Shown: positions 8,418 to 16,683 of the stretch, one piece after another
How positions within the stretch are numbered: the first letter of the stretch is position 1
Layout: the number at the start of each line of letters is the position of its first letter
The notes under the pieces: model-generated
What the model was told of the DNA's origin: nothing
Seen by the model: only the letters and a program-made list of their open reading frames with translations
Database searches by the model: none
NCBI RefSeq assembly: GCF_028823535.1
Contig: NZ_JAQIYM010000090.1
Span: 248,001 to 312,000, forward strand
Length of the DNA stretch: 64,000 bases
DNA from: Pseudomonas serbica
GTDB taxonomy: Bacteria; Pseudomonadota; Gammaproteobacteria; Pseudomonadales; Pseudomonadaceae
Direction: 5' to 3'
Program-made: the position numbers and the translations under genes

Positions 8418-8870
8418 TCAGCTCAAGGCATTGACCTTGGCCACAGCATTGGCCCGGCGAGCAGCTTCGGCCACTTCCTTCGTCACAACCGTCTTGCCGA
8501 TTGGCGCCAGGGAAATCCCAGCCAGCTTCAAGTGCTGGATGCCAAACGGAATCCCGATGATCGAGATGAAGCACAGAAGCGCCGAGGCAACATGTCCAAG
8601 CGCAAGCCAAAAACCGGCGAAGACGAACCAGATCACGTTACCCAGCAGACCAAAACCGCTGTTGCCGACATCAACCGTCCGACTTAACTCGCTGCGGCTG
8701 ATAGCCTCGTTCCCGAAAGGAAAGAACGAGAACTGGCCCATCACGAAACATGCCTTACCCCAAGGGATGCCGACGATAGTTAAGAAGCACGCGGCGCCGA
8801 TCAACCACCAGGCCAGACCCATGAAAACACCGCCCAGGATGAACCAAAGAAAGTTGCCAATTGAACGCAT
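8418..8870 (-). CDS. yccF: YccF-family inner-membrane protein
   Basis: 150 residues, the usual YccF (DUF307) length. Two similar halves each contain a hydrophobic pair and a GIPWG/GIPFG turn (LTIVGIPWGKACF and ISIIGIPFGIQHL), the family hallmark. Four membrane segments are visible. YccF is a conserved small inner-membrane protein of unknown biochemical role. Monocistronic on the minus strand. Confidence 0.9.
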   Translation of the reverse strand: MRSIGNFLWFILGGVFMGLAWWLIGAACFLTIVGIPWGKACFVMGQFSFFPFGNEAISRSELSRTVDVGNSGFGLLGNVIWFVFAGFWLALGHVASALLCFISIIGIPFGIQHLKLAGISLAPIGKTVVTKEVAEAARRANAVAKVNALS

Positions 8871-8935
8871 TGCATTTCCCCATGCCGGTGGTGTTCCGAC
8901 AGCAGTTGTGGAAGCCGTGGGTGACTTACCCAGGC

Positions 8936-9277
8936 TTATCGACGCGTGATCGCCTCTTTGTACAATTTTAAGAATACCCGCTTCTGGTAAGCCAAGCTTT
9001 TTTCAGCTGTTAGCCCCGTCACGTCACATAAGAAATCCACACAGTCATCGACGCTGAGATACGGATCCCCGTCATTGTCTCGCAAAACCATATGTGGGTA
9101 CTTCAGCTTGTCTTGCTCTAGCACTACAGGATCCGCTGTGCACACCGATGCTCCGCATAAATGCAGATAACGCGCCATCGCCTGCTCAAGGCTTTCAATA
9201 GCCCAAGGCATCAATGCGGCTAGGATGTTGTCCGCTTCCTGCGAAGTCATGGGCAACACTTCAGAAATCCGGCTCAT
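8936..9277 (-). CDS. hypothetical protein with D-C-V/TGL motif domain
   Basis: 113 residues. The ATG at 9275-9277 follows AAGGACT. The central region (SVDDCVDFLCDVTGLTAEKS) recurs in the proteins at 17446 and 17950, defining a small domain of pattern DC-(I/V)-x-(F/Y)-L-x-x-x-TGL followed by a helix, preceded by an ARYL helix about 40 residues upstream. The function is unknown. It overlaps the upstream 79-residue gene by 17 bp. Confidence 0.75.
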   Translation of the reverse strand: MSRISEVLPMTSQEADNILAALMPWAIESLEQAMARYLHLCGASVCTADPVVLEQDKLKYPHMVLRDNDGDPYLSVDDCVDFLCDVTGLTAEKSLAYQKRVFLKLYKEAITRR

Positions 9278-9500
9278 GAGTGAGTCCTTTTAAGAATGAA
9301 TGTTTGGCCAGCTGGCGCTTGCGATCTTCCAGCTGTTCTGCGGTCAGGTACCGGCCCAGTTGGAGATTCAAGTTACTGCGGGAGTATGAGCGCACGAGTT
9401 TATGAGCCAGGGCCTTTGAAGCCTCCTCAGTGTTGCTCGCCGGCATAACGACGAATGAGGGAAACAACGAGTTCAGCAACCTTTTCAGCTTAAATCTCAT
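9261..9500 (-). CDS. small hypothetical protein
   Basis: 79 residues starting MRFKLKRLLNSLF, strongly basic and amphipathic at the N-terminus, then a helical region rich in Leu, Arg and Gln. Not recognised. It is coupled to the following DC/TGL-motif gene by a 17-bp overlap. Confidence 0.6.
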   Translation of the reverse strand: MRFKLKRLLNSLFPSFVVMPASNTEEASKALAHKLVRSYSRSNLNLQLGRYLTAEQLEDRKRQLAKHSFLKGLTHEPDF

Positions 9501-9532
9501 CTTGGCACCGCCTACGCTAGCTTCTGAACCTG

Positions 9533-10036
9533 TTAATCAAGCCTGTTTAGCCAACTTTTGAATCGATCCAAATAGCGCCCGACGAAAAAGAGAAATCGAT
9601 TGAGCAGATCCGTTTCCCTTGAGGCACCCTGAAGGGCCGCCGCAATGTCTTGGACGATTTTCACGTTTGGATGAAAAGCCCAAGAACCCAGGGGACGATA
9701 GGTCTCAGGATCGATTTTAACCCCAGGGGCCACAACGTAGACCTTCACACCCACGGCCAGGGCCATGCCGACCTCAACCAATGCGCCTTTTAGGGGGAAG
9801 TCGTCTGGCTCAACGTACAGAATCAAGCGCTCGGCGGAGCAAACCTCGCCCTGGATTTTATGCCAAAGACCGCCCAGATCATCAAGTTCGCTTTCCCCTG
9901 TTGCATCGATCCAGGAGCAGCGTACATCCCAACCGACTTCACGCAGGCGCCGCCAGGCGGCAGAGCGTTCTGGAATGCTTGCCCGACTGGCGATGTAGAT
10001 GCCCTTGCGCTGGGTCGTTTGCTGATCAAAGCTCAT
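9533..10036 (-). CDS. nucleoside 2-deoxyribosyltransferase-like protein
   Basis: 167 residues from the ATG at 10034-10036. The pattern GIYIASRAS ... RRLREVGWDV ... LILYVEPDDFPLKGALVEVGMALAVGVKVYVV is that of the Rossmann-like nucleoside 2-deoxyribosyltransferase/DNPH1 group, with the Glu in LVEVGMAL at the position of the catalytic nucleophile. Family members cleave or transfer N-glycosidic bonds of deoxynucleosides or sense nucleotides in defence proteins. The substrate here is unknown. It overlaps the preceding 81-residue gene by 11 bp, within a run of small coupled genes. Confidence 0.7.
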   Translation of the reverse strand: MSFDQQTTQRKGIYIASRASIPERSAAWRRLREVGWDVRCSWIDATGESELDDLGGLWHKIQGEVCSAERLILYVEPDDFPLKGALVEVGMALAVGVKVYVVAPGVKIDPETYRPLGSWAFHPNVKIVQDIAAALQGASRETDLLNRFLFFVGRYLDRFKSWLNRLD

Positions 10037-10271
10037 TCGGACGTGGCTCCTGCTGTTGGCGCTGATTACGTTTTTTCCACTCGGCGTAAGCCTCATCTCC
10101 CAGGCTCCAAGCTTGAATCTCTTCTTTACGCGACATCATGTCTGCAAAGGAGTTTTCGTCGCGCATTAGATCCAGGTGATCAGGCAGGATTCGCTTAGAA
10201 ATACCGGTTTTCAACGGCCCGGAGCTGTTGGCCTCACGCTTGTTCCCGTTCCACCACCAATTTATCGACAT
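10026..10271 (-). CDS. small hypothetical protein
   Basis: 81 residues from the ATG at 10269-10271 (MSINWWWNGNKRE), highly charged and Gln/Arg-rich at the C-terminus. The upstream in-frame extension is poor in coding character. It is coupled to the deoxyribosyltransferase-like gene by an 11-bp overlap. Not recognised. Confidence 0.6.
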   Translation of the reverse strand: MSINWWWNGNKREANSSGPLKTGISKRILPDHLDLMRDENSFADMMSRKEEIQAWSLGDEAYAEWKKRNQRQQQEPRPNEL

Positions 10272-10314
10272 TGTTACCAACTCTGATACCGGGTTAAGAG
10301 TTTTCAGCGAACAG

Positions 10315-10515
10315 TCAAGCTGTTCGCGGTGGTGTGTACTCGGTTTCATTGATGTCTGGCATGCTCTCCCACTTATCGAACTTATCAGTCCTGGGATTCA
10401 TCGTGGAGTACCAGACGGCGCCTTCACTGTCCAAGCCAAAAACAACCGGTACATAGGGCTCACCTCCGACGGATGATGCCGGGATTGCTGCGATCTGAAC
10501 AAATTTGCGTGACAT
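10315..10515 (-). CDS. small hypothetical protein
   Basis: 66 residues behind a strong AGAGGAG. The sequence (RKFVQIAAIP, VVFGLDSEGAVWYSTMN, FDKWESMPD) alternates strand and turn and resembles small single-domain beta proteins seen in pseudomonads. No named family can be given. Confidence 0.7.
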   Translation of the reverse strand: MSRKFVQIAAIPASSVGGEPYVPVVFGLDSEGAVWYSTMNPRTDKFDKWESMPDINETEYTPPRTA

Positions 10516-10528
10516 AACGACTCCTCTG

Positions 10529-10774
10529 CTACTGAAAATCCTGCATTTCGCCGCTGGCGCCCTTGAAGACCTTGCAGCAATTGATGTCGACCGTCCCTGC
10601 CTTCCCTTCCAGCTCTACGACGGGTGAGTGCCCATTGAGCAGGTACGCCGGCGAGCGGGTACGGTATTGCTTCTTAGCGGCAGCCGGGTAAGGGCGGAAC
10701 TCGATGACGGTGATGCCCACCTCTACCCGCTTGTTCCAGGTATCCACCTGGTGCTGGGGTTTATTACCGATCAT
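10529..10774 (-). CDS. small hypothetical protein
   Basis: 81 residues from the ATG at 10772-10774, which overlaps the stop of the upstream gene as ATGA. Longer in-frame starts upstream would lie inside that gene. The sequence is beta-rich (VEVGITVIEFRPYP, SPVVELEGKAGTVDINCC). Not recognised; translationally coupled to the WPS-domain protein. Confidence 0.65.
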   Translation of the reverse strand: MIGNKPQHQVDTWNKRVEVGITVIEFRPYPAAAKKQYRTRSPAYLLNGHSPVVELEGKAGTVDINCCKVFKGASGEMQDFQ

Positions 10775-11235
10775 GAGGCCATTGCAGTCGGGTGAATCAC
10801 GTTGTAACCCATCTTGTGGGCGGCCTTGCGCAGGCGCAGTGCAAACGAAGCACGGTCGACCGAGGAGTCGTTGCTTGGCCACACCGTGCGCCCGAAGAAG
10901 TCTGCCACCACGTTTGCAATCAAATAAGAGTCCTGATTGCCCGTGCCGCTCTTGGCCGCTTCCGCCTTGGCCAGGTCACTGGTGGTATAACGCGCCAGGC
11001 GAGCCCGCTCCGCAGGATAGAGCGAGAACACCCCCTGCAACTCCGGTTCTGACAGGTAGATCCCTGTGAGCTTGCCGATGTAACTGCAGGTGCCGGCCAC
11101 TGCAAGCCCCTCTGGCAGCTTTCCAGCGCCTTCAAGGTTCGAGCGCATGCGAAGGCTTCGTTCTGCCACGTGCGCCTGCTGTGCAAGCTCCTGCTCAGGC
11201 AGAGCCATGAATTCTTCAGGGTTGTAGACTGGCAT
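10771..11235 (-). CDS. hypothetical protein, FxxxxWPS-domain family
   Basis: 154 residues. The ATG at 11233-11235 follows GGAGA by 8 bases. The C-terminal block (VADFFGRTVWPSND ... FALRLRKAAHKMGYN) matches the ends of the proteins at 41345 and 42082, which share FxxxxWP(A/S) and a final K/E-x-G helix. The preceding YIGKLTGIYLSEPELQGVFSLYP block is shared too. Function unknown. First gene of the small-protein operon that runs down to 9533. Confidence 0.75.
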   Translation of the reverse strand: MPVYNPEEFMALPEQELAQQAHVAERSLRMRSNLEGAGKLPEGLAVAGTCSYIGKLTGIYLSEPELQGVFSLYPAERARLARYTTSDLAKAEAAKSGTGNQDSYLIANVVADFFGRTVWPSNDSSVDRASFALRLRKAAHKMGYNVIHPTAMAS

Positions 11236-11276
11236 GACCACTTTCTCCAGAAACGGAACTTTTAAGGTGACGGTGG

Positions 11277-11313
11277 ATTATGTTTAAAGTCAGATAATTG
11301 TCAAGAATTGACA
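11277..11313 (-). promoter_or_regulatory. promoter with TGTCAA/TTGACA inverted repeat
   Basis: TGTCAA-GAA-TTGACA (11299-11313) is an inverted repeat. On the minus strand its left arm reads TTGACA with CATAAT (11277-11282) 16 bp away, a near-consensus promoter for the operon starting at 11235. The right arm could be a -35 for the divergent gene at 11390, but no good -10 follows it. Confidence 0.6.
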
Positions 11314-11389
11314 GAAGTGAAAGACTGCAACCTGTCCGTTACGGGCCTGTTCTCCTCATGTAAAATAATTGAAAACAGAGGGCTTAAAA

Positions 11390-11884
11390 TTGAGTCAGCA
11401 CAAACCCGTAATCGTGGCTTATCAGGTCGTTGCTCAAATCGTGAATCGAAATGATTTCGACCACTACAAAAAATGCGAGAAGGTGACAGTCGACGACGAA
11501 GCTTACGTTCTGGATCTGTTGACCAGGTACAAGCGCAGTGAAAACGATGGACTTGAAGTTTCTCATCTCTCCCTTGAAAAATGGGGGCCCGATATTTGGC
11601 AGGCAACAATCGAGGCCGTTGTGGTCGACGAGTCAGACCTTAAGGAGCGGGCGATCATCGCAGCCAAGGACTCTACTGCCGAAGGTGAGCTTCTGAATAA
11701 AGAACTGGAATGGCTCGACGCCGACGCCTCAGTTACCCAGATGGTCGCCGAGGTGGTAACCATTTCGAACGACGCAAATCGTTTCTGCTATGGGATCGAG
11801 ATAGGTGTTATCCATACCGTAAAGCCGACACACACTTCCTTTCCAAAAATACGCTGCGATGAGAATTCTTCGCCTTCACCCTGA
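11390..11884 (+). CDS. hypothetical protein, TTG start
   Basis: 164 residues from TTG at 11390, selected because AGAGGG (11377-11382) is 7 bases upstream. Not recognised. The sequence is acidic with an alternating strand pattern in its first 60 residues (VIVAYQVVAQIV, VTVDDEAYVLDLL) and a helical centre. It is convergent with the MKTK-family gene; only one base separates their ends. Confidence 0.7.
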   Translation: MSQHKPVIVAYQVVAQIVNRNDFDHYKKCEKVTVDDEAYVLDLLTRYKRSENDGLEVSHLSLEKWGPDIWQATIEAVVVDESDLKERAIIAAKDSTAEGELLNKELEWLDADASVTQMVAEVVTISNDANRFCYGIEIGVIHTVKPTHTSFPKIRCDENSSPSP

Positions 11885-11885
11885 G

Positions 11886-12437
11886 TCACAGCCCGTGCTT
11901 GGCAAGGAGCGCCTTGCACGCGAGCGCCATCCAGACTTCCGTTACACTCGGTTGGCCGTGCGGGTTTGAGATCGCCCCTTCCACGATGGTGCCTTGGTGA
12001 TTATTCCAGAAGGCCTTGATTTCACGGAGCTTGTCCATACCGCCTGACTTGTTGTGATGGATGTAGCGTTTCAGGCCGTATGGAGACACCGGCGTGTAGC
12101 CATTGATCGCGAGCTCCCCGCGAACGATACTGTTGTAGGTACACCACATGAGCGTACCGTCCGGTCGCTCTTCATACTCATTTAGCATTGCCTTGGCGTC
12201 CTCAGCTTCCGCTGGCGACTTGGGCTTCAATTCGGAAAAGAAGTCTTCCCCGCTGCCCGAACCAGACCATGGATCGGCCACCGGCGCCTTGTCGAGCCGA
12301 ATGTCGATGATCGTCCAGCAGCGGGTGCCCTCGTACAGAGTCATGGCCGCTAGTACCTGCTTTTCAGCGTCGGCGTTTTTACCGTGATCCACCAGCAACG
12401 AGATCCTCCCCTTCTCAATCGAAAACTTGGTTTTCAT
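11886..12437 (-). CDS. hypothetical protein, MKTK family (paralogue of 50869-51441)
   Basis: 183 residues from the ATG at 12435-12437. It aligns along its whole length with the protein at 50869: the MKTK start, AAMT-x5-GT-x-CW, DIRL, FF-x-ELKPKS-type linker, KAMLxE(Y/F)EER, L(M/V)WC, VRGE, and the final NPH-x-QP. The conserved C-W and DIRL elements suggest a beta-sheet domain. Function unknown. Its first 23 bases overlap the end of the AbiEi-like gene, so both are probably co-transcribed. Confidence 0.75.
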   Translation of the reverse strand: MKTKFSIEKGRISLLVDHGKNADAEKQVLAAMTLYEGTRCWTIIDIRLDKAPVADPWSGSGSGEDFFSELKPKSPAEAEDAKAMLNEYEERPDGTLMWCTYNSIVRGELAINGYTPVSPYGLKRYIHHNKSGGMDKLREIKAFWNNHQGTIVEGAISNPHGQPSVTEVWMALACKALLAKHGL

Positions 12438-13056
12438 GCTGCCCTGGTCTGCTTGAAGGGAAGTCGGTGGCCAGGTATTGCTCAACAGCGGTGGCCATCC
12501 AATCCGGAAACTGCGCTCGTCGTTCACAGAAAGCACGCCAATCATCCGGCGTAAGTGTCCGACGAAGTCGCTTAAGAGTTTCAGGCAGGTCAGACGAGCC
12601 GCACCATTGTACCGCTCGGGCCGCGTCGCCCAGAATTCCGCCACCCAGGGCGAGCGTCCAACACCTGGTGTGCCGTAACTCAACCTGGGCGCGATTAATG
12701 GCTAAAACCCTGGTCACCCCTGACGTCAAAAAGATTGATCTCATCGGAACGTGAAGGGTCAAGCCCAGGCGGTTAGCGCACTTGCCACCCTCGCTGACGA
12801 TTGTCTCACCAGTACGCCTTGCCACCGCATCAATGAGGTATGGAATAGATGGCCCACGGAGGCCGAACCTTGTCGCTATTCGCCTGACATACAATCCCCG
12901 GTCGATCCGAAGCAACTCTCCGTTCTTGCACAGGTGAGATAAGCACCTCGCCACACCAGCACGGGGCCCGAGGTGCAGCAGATCACCAGCGGAGTGTATT
13001 TCCCCCTCCGGCGCCTGGTCGAAAATGGTGAGGATTGCGGTGGCCATCGGGGTCAT
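12415..13056 (-). CDS. AbiEi-like (DUF6088) antitoxin-type protein
   Basis: 213 residues from the ATG at 13054-13056 (13047 also possible). The N-terminus is a winged helix (GDLLHLGPRAGVARCLSHLCKNGELLRIDRGLYV), followed by the family strand FGLRGPS and a domain with TGETIVSEGG, LGLTLHVPMRSIFLTSG and VELRHTRCW. This is the layout of DUF6088/AbiEi proteins, the antitoxin and transcriptional repressor of type IV systems, whose toxin AbiEii is a nucleotidyltransferase. No nucleotidyltransferase gene adjoins: downstream is an MKTK-family gene with a 23-bp overlap. It is therefore an orphan or has a new partner. Confidence 0.75.
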   Translation of the reverse strand: MTPMATAILTIFDQAPEGEIHSAGDLLHLGPRAGVARCLSHLCKNGELLRIDRGLYVRRIATRFGLRGPSIPYLIDAVARRTGETIVSEGGKCANRLGLTLHVPMRSIFLTSGVTRVLAINRAQVELRHTRCWTLALGGGILGDAARAVQWCGSSDLPETLKRLRRTLTPDDWRAFCERRAQFPDWMATAVEQYLATDFPSSRPGQHENQVFD

Positions 13057-13078
13057 CTGTTGTGTCTCGAGGTGTTGG

Positions 13079-13447
13079 TCAGGAGATATTGAGCGCCACG
13101 ACGCCTTCAGCGGTATCCCATGCCGACCAACCAAGCGTAGGTAGGATGGAAAGCAAACGGTCAAAGAAAGGCTCGACCTCGGTGGGTGATGGGCCCTCTG
13201 GACAATTATCTTCTATTTTGAACTCGGCCCAAGAAACCTGAACGCCCTCAGCGTCCGCTTTCCCGATAAATACGACCATTTTGTTGGCCTCAACCAAAGG
13301 GTTGATGTCGATGGTCAAACCGACCGCCCTCACCTCGTCCGCCAGGGCTGAAAACGCTTTGGTCGCCTCGAGTTGATTACGGGCAAAGAACGCATCAGCA
13401 ACGTCAATTGCGGCGGATTTTCCATATACGGCTGTCACATGAGGCAT
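13079..13447 (-). CDS. hypothetical protein
   Basis: 122 residues, not recognised. Predominantly alpha/beta with VGLTIDINPLV and NKMVVFIGKADAEGV strands and a C-terminal helical FFDRLLSILPTLGWSAW segment. It lies 22 bp before the AbiEi-like gene and is probably the upstream gene of that transcript. Confidence 0.7.
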   Translation of the reverse strand: MPHVTAVYGKSAAIDVADAFFARNQLEATKAFSALADEVRAVGLTIDINPLVEANKMVVFIGKADAEGVQVSWAEFKIEDNCPEGPSPTEVEPFFDRLLSILPTLGWSAWDTAEGVVALNIS

Positions 13448-13500
13448 GCTCGGGTCTCACTAAAAGTCTGTGGAACAGGGATTCAACTCTGCTCAAAGCC

Positions 13501-14148
13501 TTATGGCGCCGATGCTGGCGCTGCCGAGGGGATTGCACACAGCCCTTTTGCATACACATTGAAGATCCCTTTCCAGGACGGCCAGTCGGCCTCAAGCTTC
13601 TCCAGGCAGCCAGTTAGACGGGCCTGATCGATCTCAGACAACCTGGTGCCAAGGGAGAAATTGACCCAAGTGACTTCGTTGGGCTTCTGGCCGGCAATCT
13701 CTTTTTCCATCAACTTCTTTTCAGAAGGCACAAACTTCAGTTTGTGCTGAGTGAGAAATTCACGCAGATTCACGTCCGTCATCGTCTCCATGGATTGGAG
13801 CAAGATCTTGTCAGACAGCGCGTAAGTCACCTTGTCCTCAAGTAGCCCCTTGAGGCTGTCTTTCGTCGCCCCCATAGCCTCTAGCTCCCGATTCACGGAG
13901 CCGCCCATCGCCATCGTGGCTGCGCGTGGATTTCCTTTGCTGGCCAAGTCCTCAAGCCAATATTCTTTTGGTCGATCATTGCCTTTGTCCATAAGGACGT
14001 TAAGGGCAACATCGATTTGACCTAGCTCGTACGCGTTGTTGACGTAATGGTCAGGCTTTAAAACAAAGACGTACGCGCTAGCCGAAATAGCCAGGCTCAC
14101 CATCGCGCCGGCAACGAAGCTTGGGCAGATCACATCGGACAGTTTCAT
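13501..14148 (-). CDS. membrane-anchored or secreted hypothetical protein
   Basis: 215 residues. A single hydrophobic segment (residues ~10-30, FVAGAMVSLAISASAYVFVL) anchors it, leaving a ~185-residue helical and charged domain outside the cytoplasm. Two Cys lie near the C-terminus (LTGCLEKLEADW and KGLCAIPS), spaced like a disulfide pair. Its tail is Ala/Pro-rich. Transcribed from the near-consensus promoter at 14229-14256. Confidence 0.7.
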   Translation of the reverse strand: MKLSDVICPSFVAGAMVSLAISASAYVFVLKPDHYVNNAYELGQIDVALNVLMDKGNDRPKEYWLEDLASKGNPRAATMAMGGSVNRELEAMGATKDSLKGLLEDKVTYALSDKILLQSMETMTDVNLREFLTQHKLKFVPSEKKLMEKEIAGQKPNEVTWVNFSLGTRLSEIDQARLTGCLEKLEADWPSWKGIFNVYAKGLCAIPSAAPASAP

Positions 14149-14228
14149 GGTGACCCCTTATTTTTATTATGTTTTCACTTTCGACAACGAATCAGACCCA
14201 GGTTGTGAGCTTGCCGAACTTGCAAGTC

Positions 14229-14256
14229 ATTATCTAGGGGTGCAGTTATATGTCAA
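14229..14256 (-). promoter_or_regulatory. near-consensus sigma70 promoter
   Basis: On the minus strand TTGACA (14251-14256) and GATAAT (14229-14234) are 16 bp apart, 80 bp before the start at 14148. A second TTGACG on the plus strand (14260-14265) makes the site a TGTCAA-CAA-TTGACG inverted repeat, and a related CGTCAATTGATG lies at 14310-14321. Confidence 0.65.
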
Positions 14257-14453
14257 CAATTGACGGGATCCTTGCCTCGCCCCAGTCCAGGTGCGTTTAA
14301 AAAAGTGACCGTCAATTGATGGGTATCTTTTCTTTTCCCGGCAGAAGGAGCAACATGAAAGGTGCCGGGCTACATGGCGTTTGAAATTCCAATAATAAGT
14401 GACTCCTGCGCACACCATAGCGAAGGGAGCCACAAAAAACAGGAACGTCTCAC

Positions 14454-15842
14454 ATGGTTGATCGCAAAGCCGCCGCAGCATCCCCCTCGCCTATCCGCTA
14501 TGTCATCGACACCAACGTTCTGATTCACGACCCCAACGCCTTGATGAACTTCGAAGAACACCACGTGGCTCTGCCCATGACGGTGCTTGAAGAACTCGAC
14601 AAACTGAAAACCGGAAAGCACAGCGTCGCCGCCGAATGCCGCCAGGCCATCCGTCTGATCGACAAACTGCTCGGCTCGGCCACTCCGGAACAGATCGAGG
14701 CCGGTGTACCGATTGCGCGGGGCAAAAATGCTCCAAAAGGCACACTGTCGATTCTGGTCGACCACCCCGACCTCAACAACATTCTGCCGTCCAGTGTGAA
14801 CGACAACAAAATCATCAACCTGGCCATCGAGCTCAAGCGCTCGTCTGAGAGCAAGGTGGTACTGGTCACCAAGGACATCAACATGCGCCTGAAGGCGCGT
14901 GCGATTGGCCTGGACTCGGAAGATTACAGCTCCGACCAGTTGGTCGACGACGTCGACCTGCTCTCCAATGGCTTCCATCACGTGACCGGCTCGTTCTGGG
15001 ACAACGTGGCCAAAGTAGAAACCCGTCCAGACCGCAAGTTTACCTGGCACACCGTGGAGCTGGTTGATCCGATTACCGCATTGTCTGTGAACGAATTCAT
15101 CCTGGACGACGAAGGTAAGGTGTTTTGGGCCAAGGAAGTGAATGGCAAATACCTGCTGATCCAGGAGTTCAGCAAAGACGAACTGATGAGCCAAGAAGCC
15201 TGGGGCCTCATTCCACGCGATATCTATCAGGCGCTGGCGCTCAAAGGCCTAATGGATCCGGACATCCACCTGGTGAATCTGGCAGGCTCTGCCGGCTCGG
15301 GTAAAACGATCCTGGCACTCGCAGCTGCAATCGAACAGACGATGGTCTCCAAGATCTACGACAAGATCATCGTCACCCGCAGTGTGCAGGGCCTGGATGA
15401 GGATATCGGCTTTCTGCCAGGCACCGAGGCCGAGAAGATGGAACCATGGCTTGGCGCGATCAGCGACAACCTGGAAGCATTGCATGCCGACGATGAGTCG
15501 TCTTCCGGCAGCATCGAGTACATCCTCCAGAAGGTGCCGCTGCAGTTCAAATCGATGAACTTCATGCGTGGCCGTTCCTTCCAGCGAAGCTTGATCATCG
15601 TCGACGAATGTCAGAACCTGACGCCGCACCAAATGAAAACCCTCATCACCCGTGCCGGCAACGGTTCCAAGGTGATCTGCTTGGGTAACCTGGCGCAAAT
15701 CGACACCCCTTACCTGTCGGCCACCAGTTCTGGCCTGACTTATCTGACAGAGCGCTTCAAGGGCTTCGAGTACGGAACGCACCTGACGCTGCAAGGCGTG
15801 CCCCGCTCCATCCTGGCCGAGTACGCGGAAGCGCACCTGTAA
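14454..15842 (+). CDS. PIN-PhoH ATPase (PhoH2/YlaK type)
   Basis: 462 residues. Residues 14-155 form a PIN ribonuclease domain with acidic residues at D19 (VIDTNVL), E47/E48, D117 and D141 (TKDIN). Residues ~245-462 are the PhoH ATPase: Walker A GSAGSGKT (278-285), Walker B VDECQN (383-388) and the downstream GN-x-AQID motif. Proteins of this layout are ATP-dependent RNA helicase-ribonucleases. The ATG at 14454 follows AGGAAC. Monocistronic, with a terminator directly behind. Chromosomes of pseudomonads normally carry their own copy, so this is probably an extra, replicon-encoded version. Confidence 0.92.
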   Translation: MVDRKAAAASPSPIRYVIDTNVLIHDPNALMNFEEHHVALPMTVLEELDKLKTGKHSVAAECRQAIRLIDKLLGSATPEQIEAGVPIARGKNAPKGTLSILVDHPDLNNILPSSVNDNKIINLAIELKRSSESKVVLVTKDINMRLKARAIGLDSEDYSSDQLVDDVDLLSNGFHHVTGSFWDNVAKVETRPDRKFTWHTVELVDPITALSVNEFILDDEGKVFWAKEVNGKYLLIQEFSKDELMSQEAWGLIPRDIYQALALKGLMDPDIHLVNLAGSAGSGKTILALAAAIEQTMVSKIYDKIIVTRSVQGLDEDIGFLPGTEAEKMEPWLGAISDNLEALHADDESSSGSIEYILQKVPLQFKSMNFMRGRSFQRSLIIVDECQNLTPHQMKTLITRAGNGSKVICLGNLAQIDTPYLSATSSGLTYLTERFKGFEYGTHLTLQGVPRSILAEYAEAHL

Positions 15843-15859
15843 CGCTTCCTGTGACGAAG

Positions 15860-15888
15860 AAGGCGCCCTCAGGGGCGCCTTTCTTATT
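15860..15888 (+). terminator. rho-independent terminator
   Basis: GGCGCCC-TCAG-GGGCGCC followed by TTTCTTATT, 18 bp after the PhoH gene. Confidence 0.85.
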
Positions 15889-15897
15889 CCGACTTGA

Positions 15898-16635
15898 TCA
15901 GAAGCCCATTGATAACTCTTCATCGCGGGCCTTGGCCCTTTGGCGCCTGGCTGCTGGCGCTTGGGTTGCTGGGAGTTCCGGCTGAGCCCTTTCCCCTGTC
16001 AGAGCAAAAATTGCCTGGCTCTGATCGAAAACGCGGTACTCCTGCCTGAGAAGGTTCTCTCCCGTGCCGTTGTAAATTGCCCCGTCAAACCCGCGTTTTT
16101 TGGCGGCCTCGATAAACTCGTGGTCATCCAGGATGGGGAATATATCGAGGTAAAGATCCTTGATCAGGTGCGGCGCCTTCTCAGCCAGCGTAGCGACATC
16201 CCCATATGTACCCTGCGGATCGATCCTTTCACGCCAGTTGCTGGTGTGGAAGACATAGTTCTGGTGCTTGATGAGGAGCTTCAGAGCTAACTCTTCGCCA
16301 ACCGCCGCAAGAATCTCTGGATACTCAATGAAAGGGTCTTCCCAGTTAACGACCGGGTTTCGTATATCCAGGTAAACGGCAAAAACCTTGGGCGCCCGGT
16401 TGCGGCCATCATAGGTCAATTCTGAGGCTGGCCCGTTTTTCGAGTAAATGTTGGCAATCCTCAAATCCCCAAAGCTGTAGGAAGCCCGTGTCGCTTGAAA
16501 ACCGGCAGGGTTACCATCAACCTCGCCGAATTCACCTCGATAGACCAACAGCGGCTTACCATCTTTACCCACTACCTTGGTCTGGCTCAGGTCGATAGGA
16601 AAGTCGTAGGTTCTTTTTATTTTGCTACGCGCCAC
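15898..16635 (-). CDS. ADP-ribosyltransferase-like protein (paralogue of next gene)
   Basis: 245 residues. The order GKPLLVYRGEFG ... SYSFGD ... IANIYSK ... VYLDIRNPV ... KRGFDGAIYNGTGENL ... EYRVFDQSQAIFAL matches ART-fold proteins of the polyvalent-protein (ART-PolyVal) kind: an R in the first strand (YRG), an S in the SFG strand, and a late Glu (QEYRVFD) in the place of the catalytic acid. Such enzymes transfer ADP-ribose from NAD to a target; activity here is inferred. About 55-60% of positions look identical to the adjacent 246-residue protein by eye. Soluble, with a basic Ala/Arg tail. Confidence 0.65.
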   Translation of the reverse strand: MARSKIKRTYDFPIDLSQTKVVGKDGKPLLVYRGEFGEVDGNPAGFQATRASYSFGDLRIANIYSKNGPASELTYDGRNRAPKVFAVYLDIRNPVVNWEDPFIEYPEILAAVGEELALKLLIKHQNYVFHTSNWRERIDPQGTYGDVATLAEKAPHLIKDLYLDIFPILDDHEFIEAAKKRGFDGAIYNGTGENLLRQEYRVFDQSQAIFALTGERAQPELPATQAPAARRQRAKARDEELSMGF

Positions 16636-16683
16636 AGGCGTCTCCTTTAAAAATGGACAGCTTGCCCCTTACGCAAACAATCC

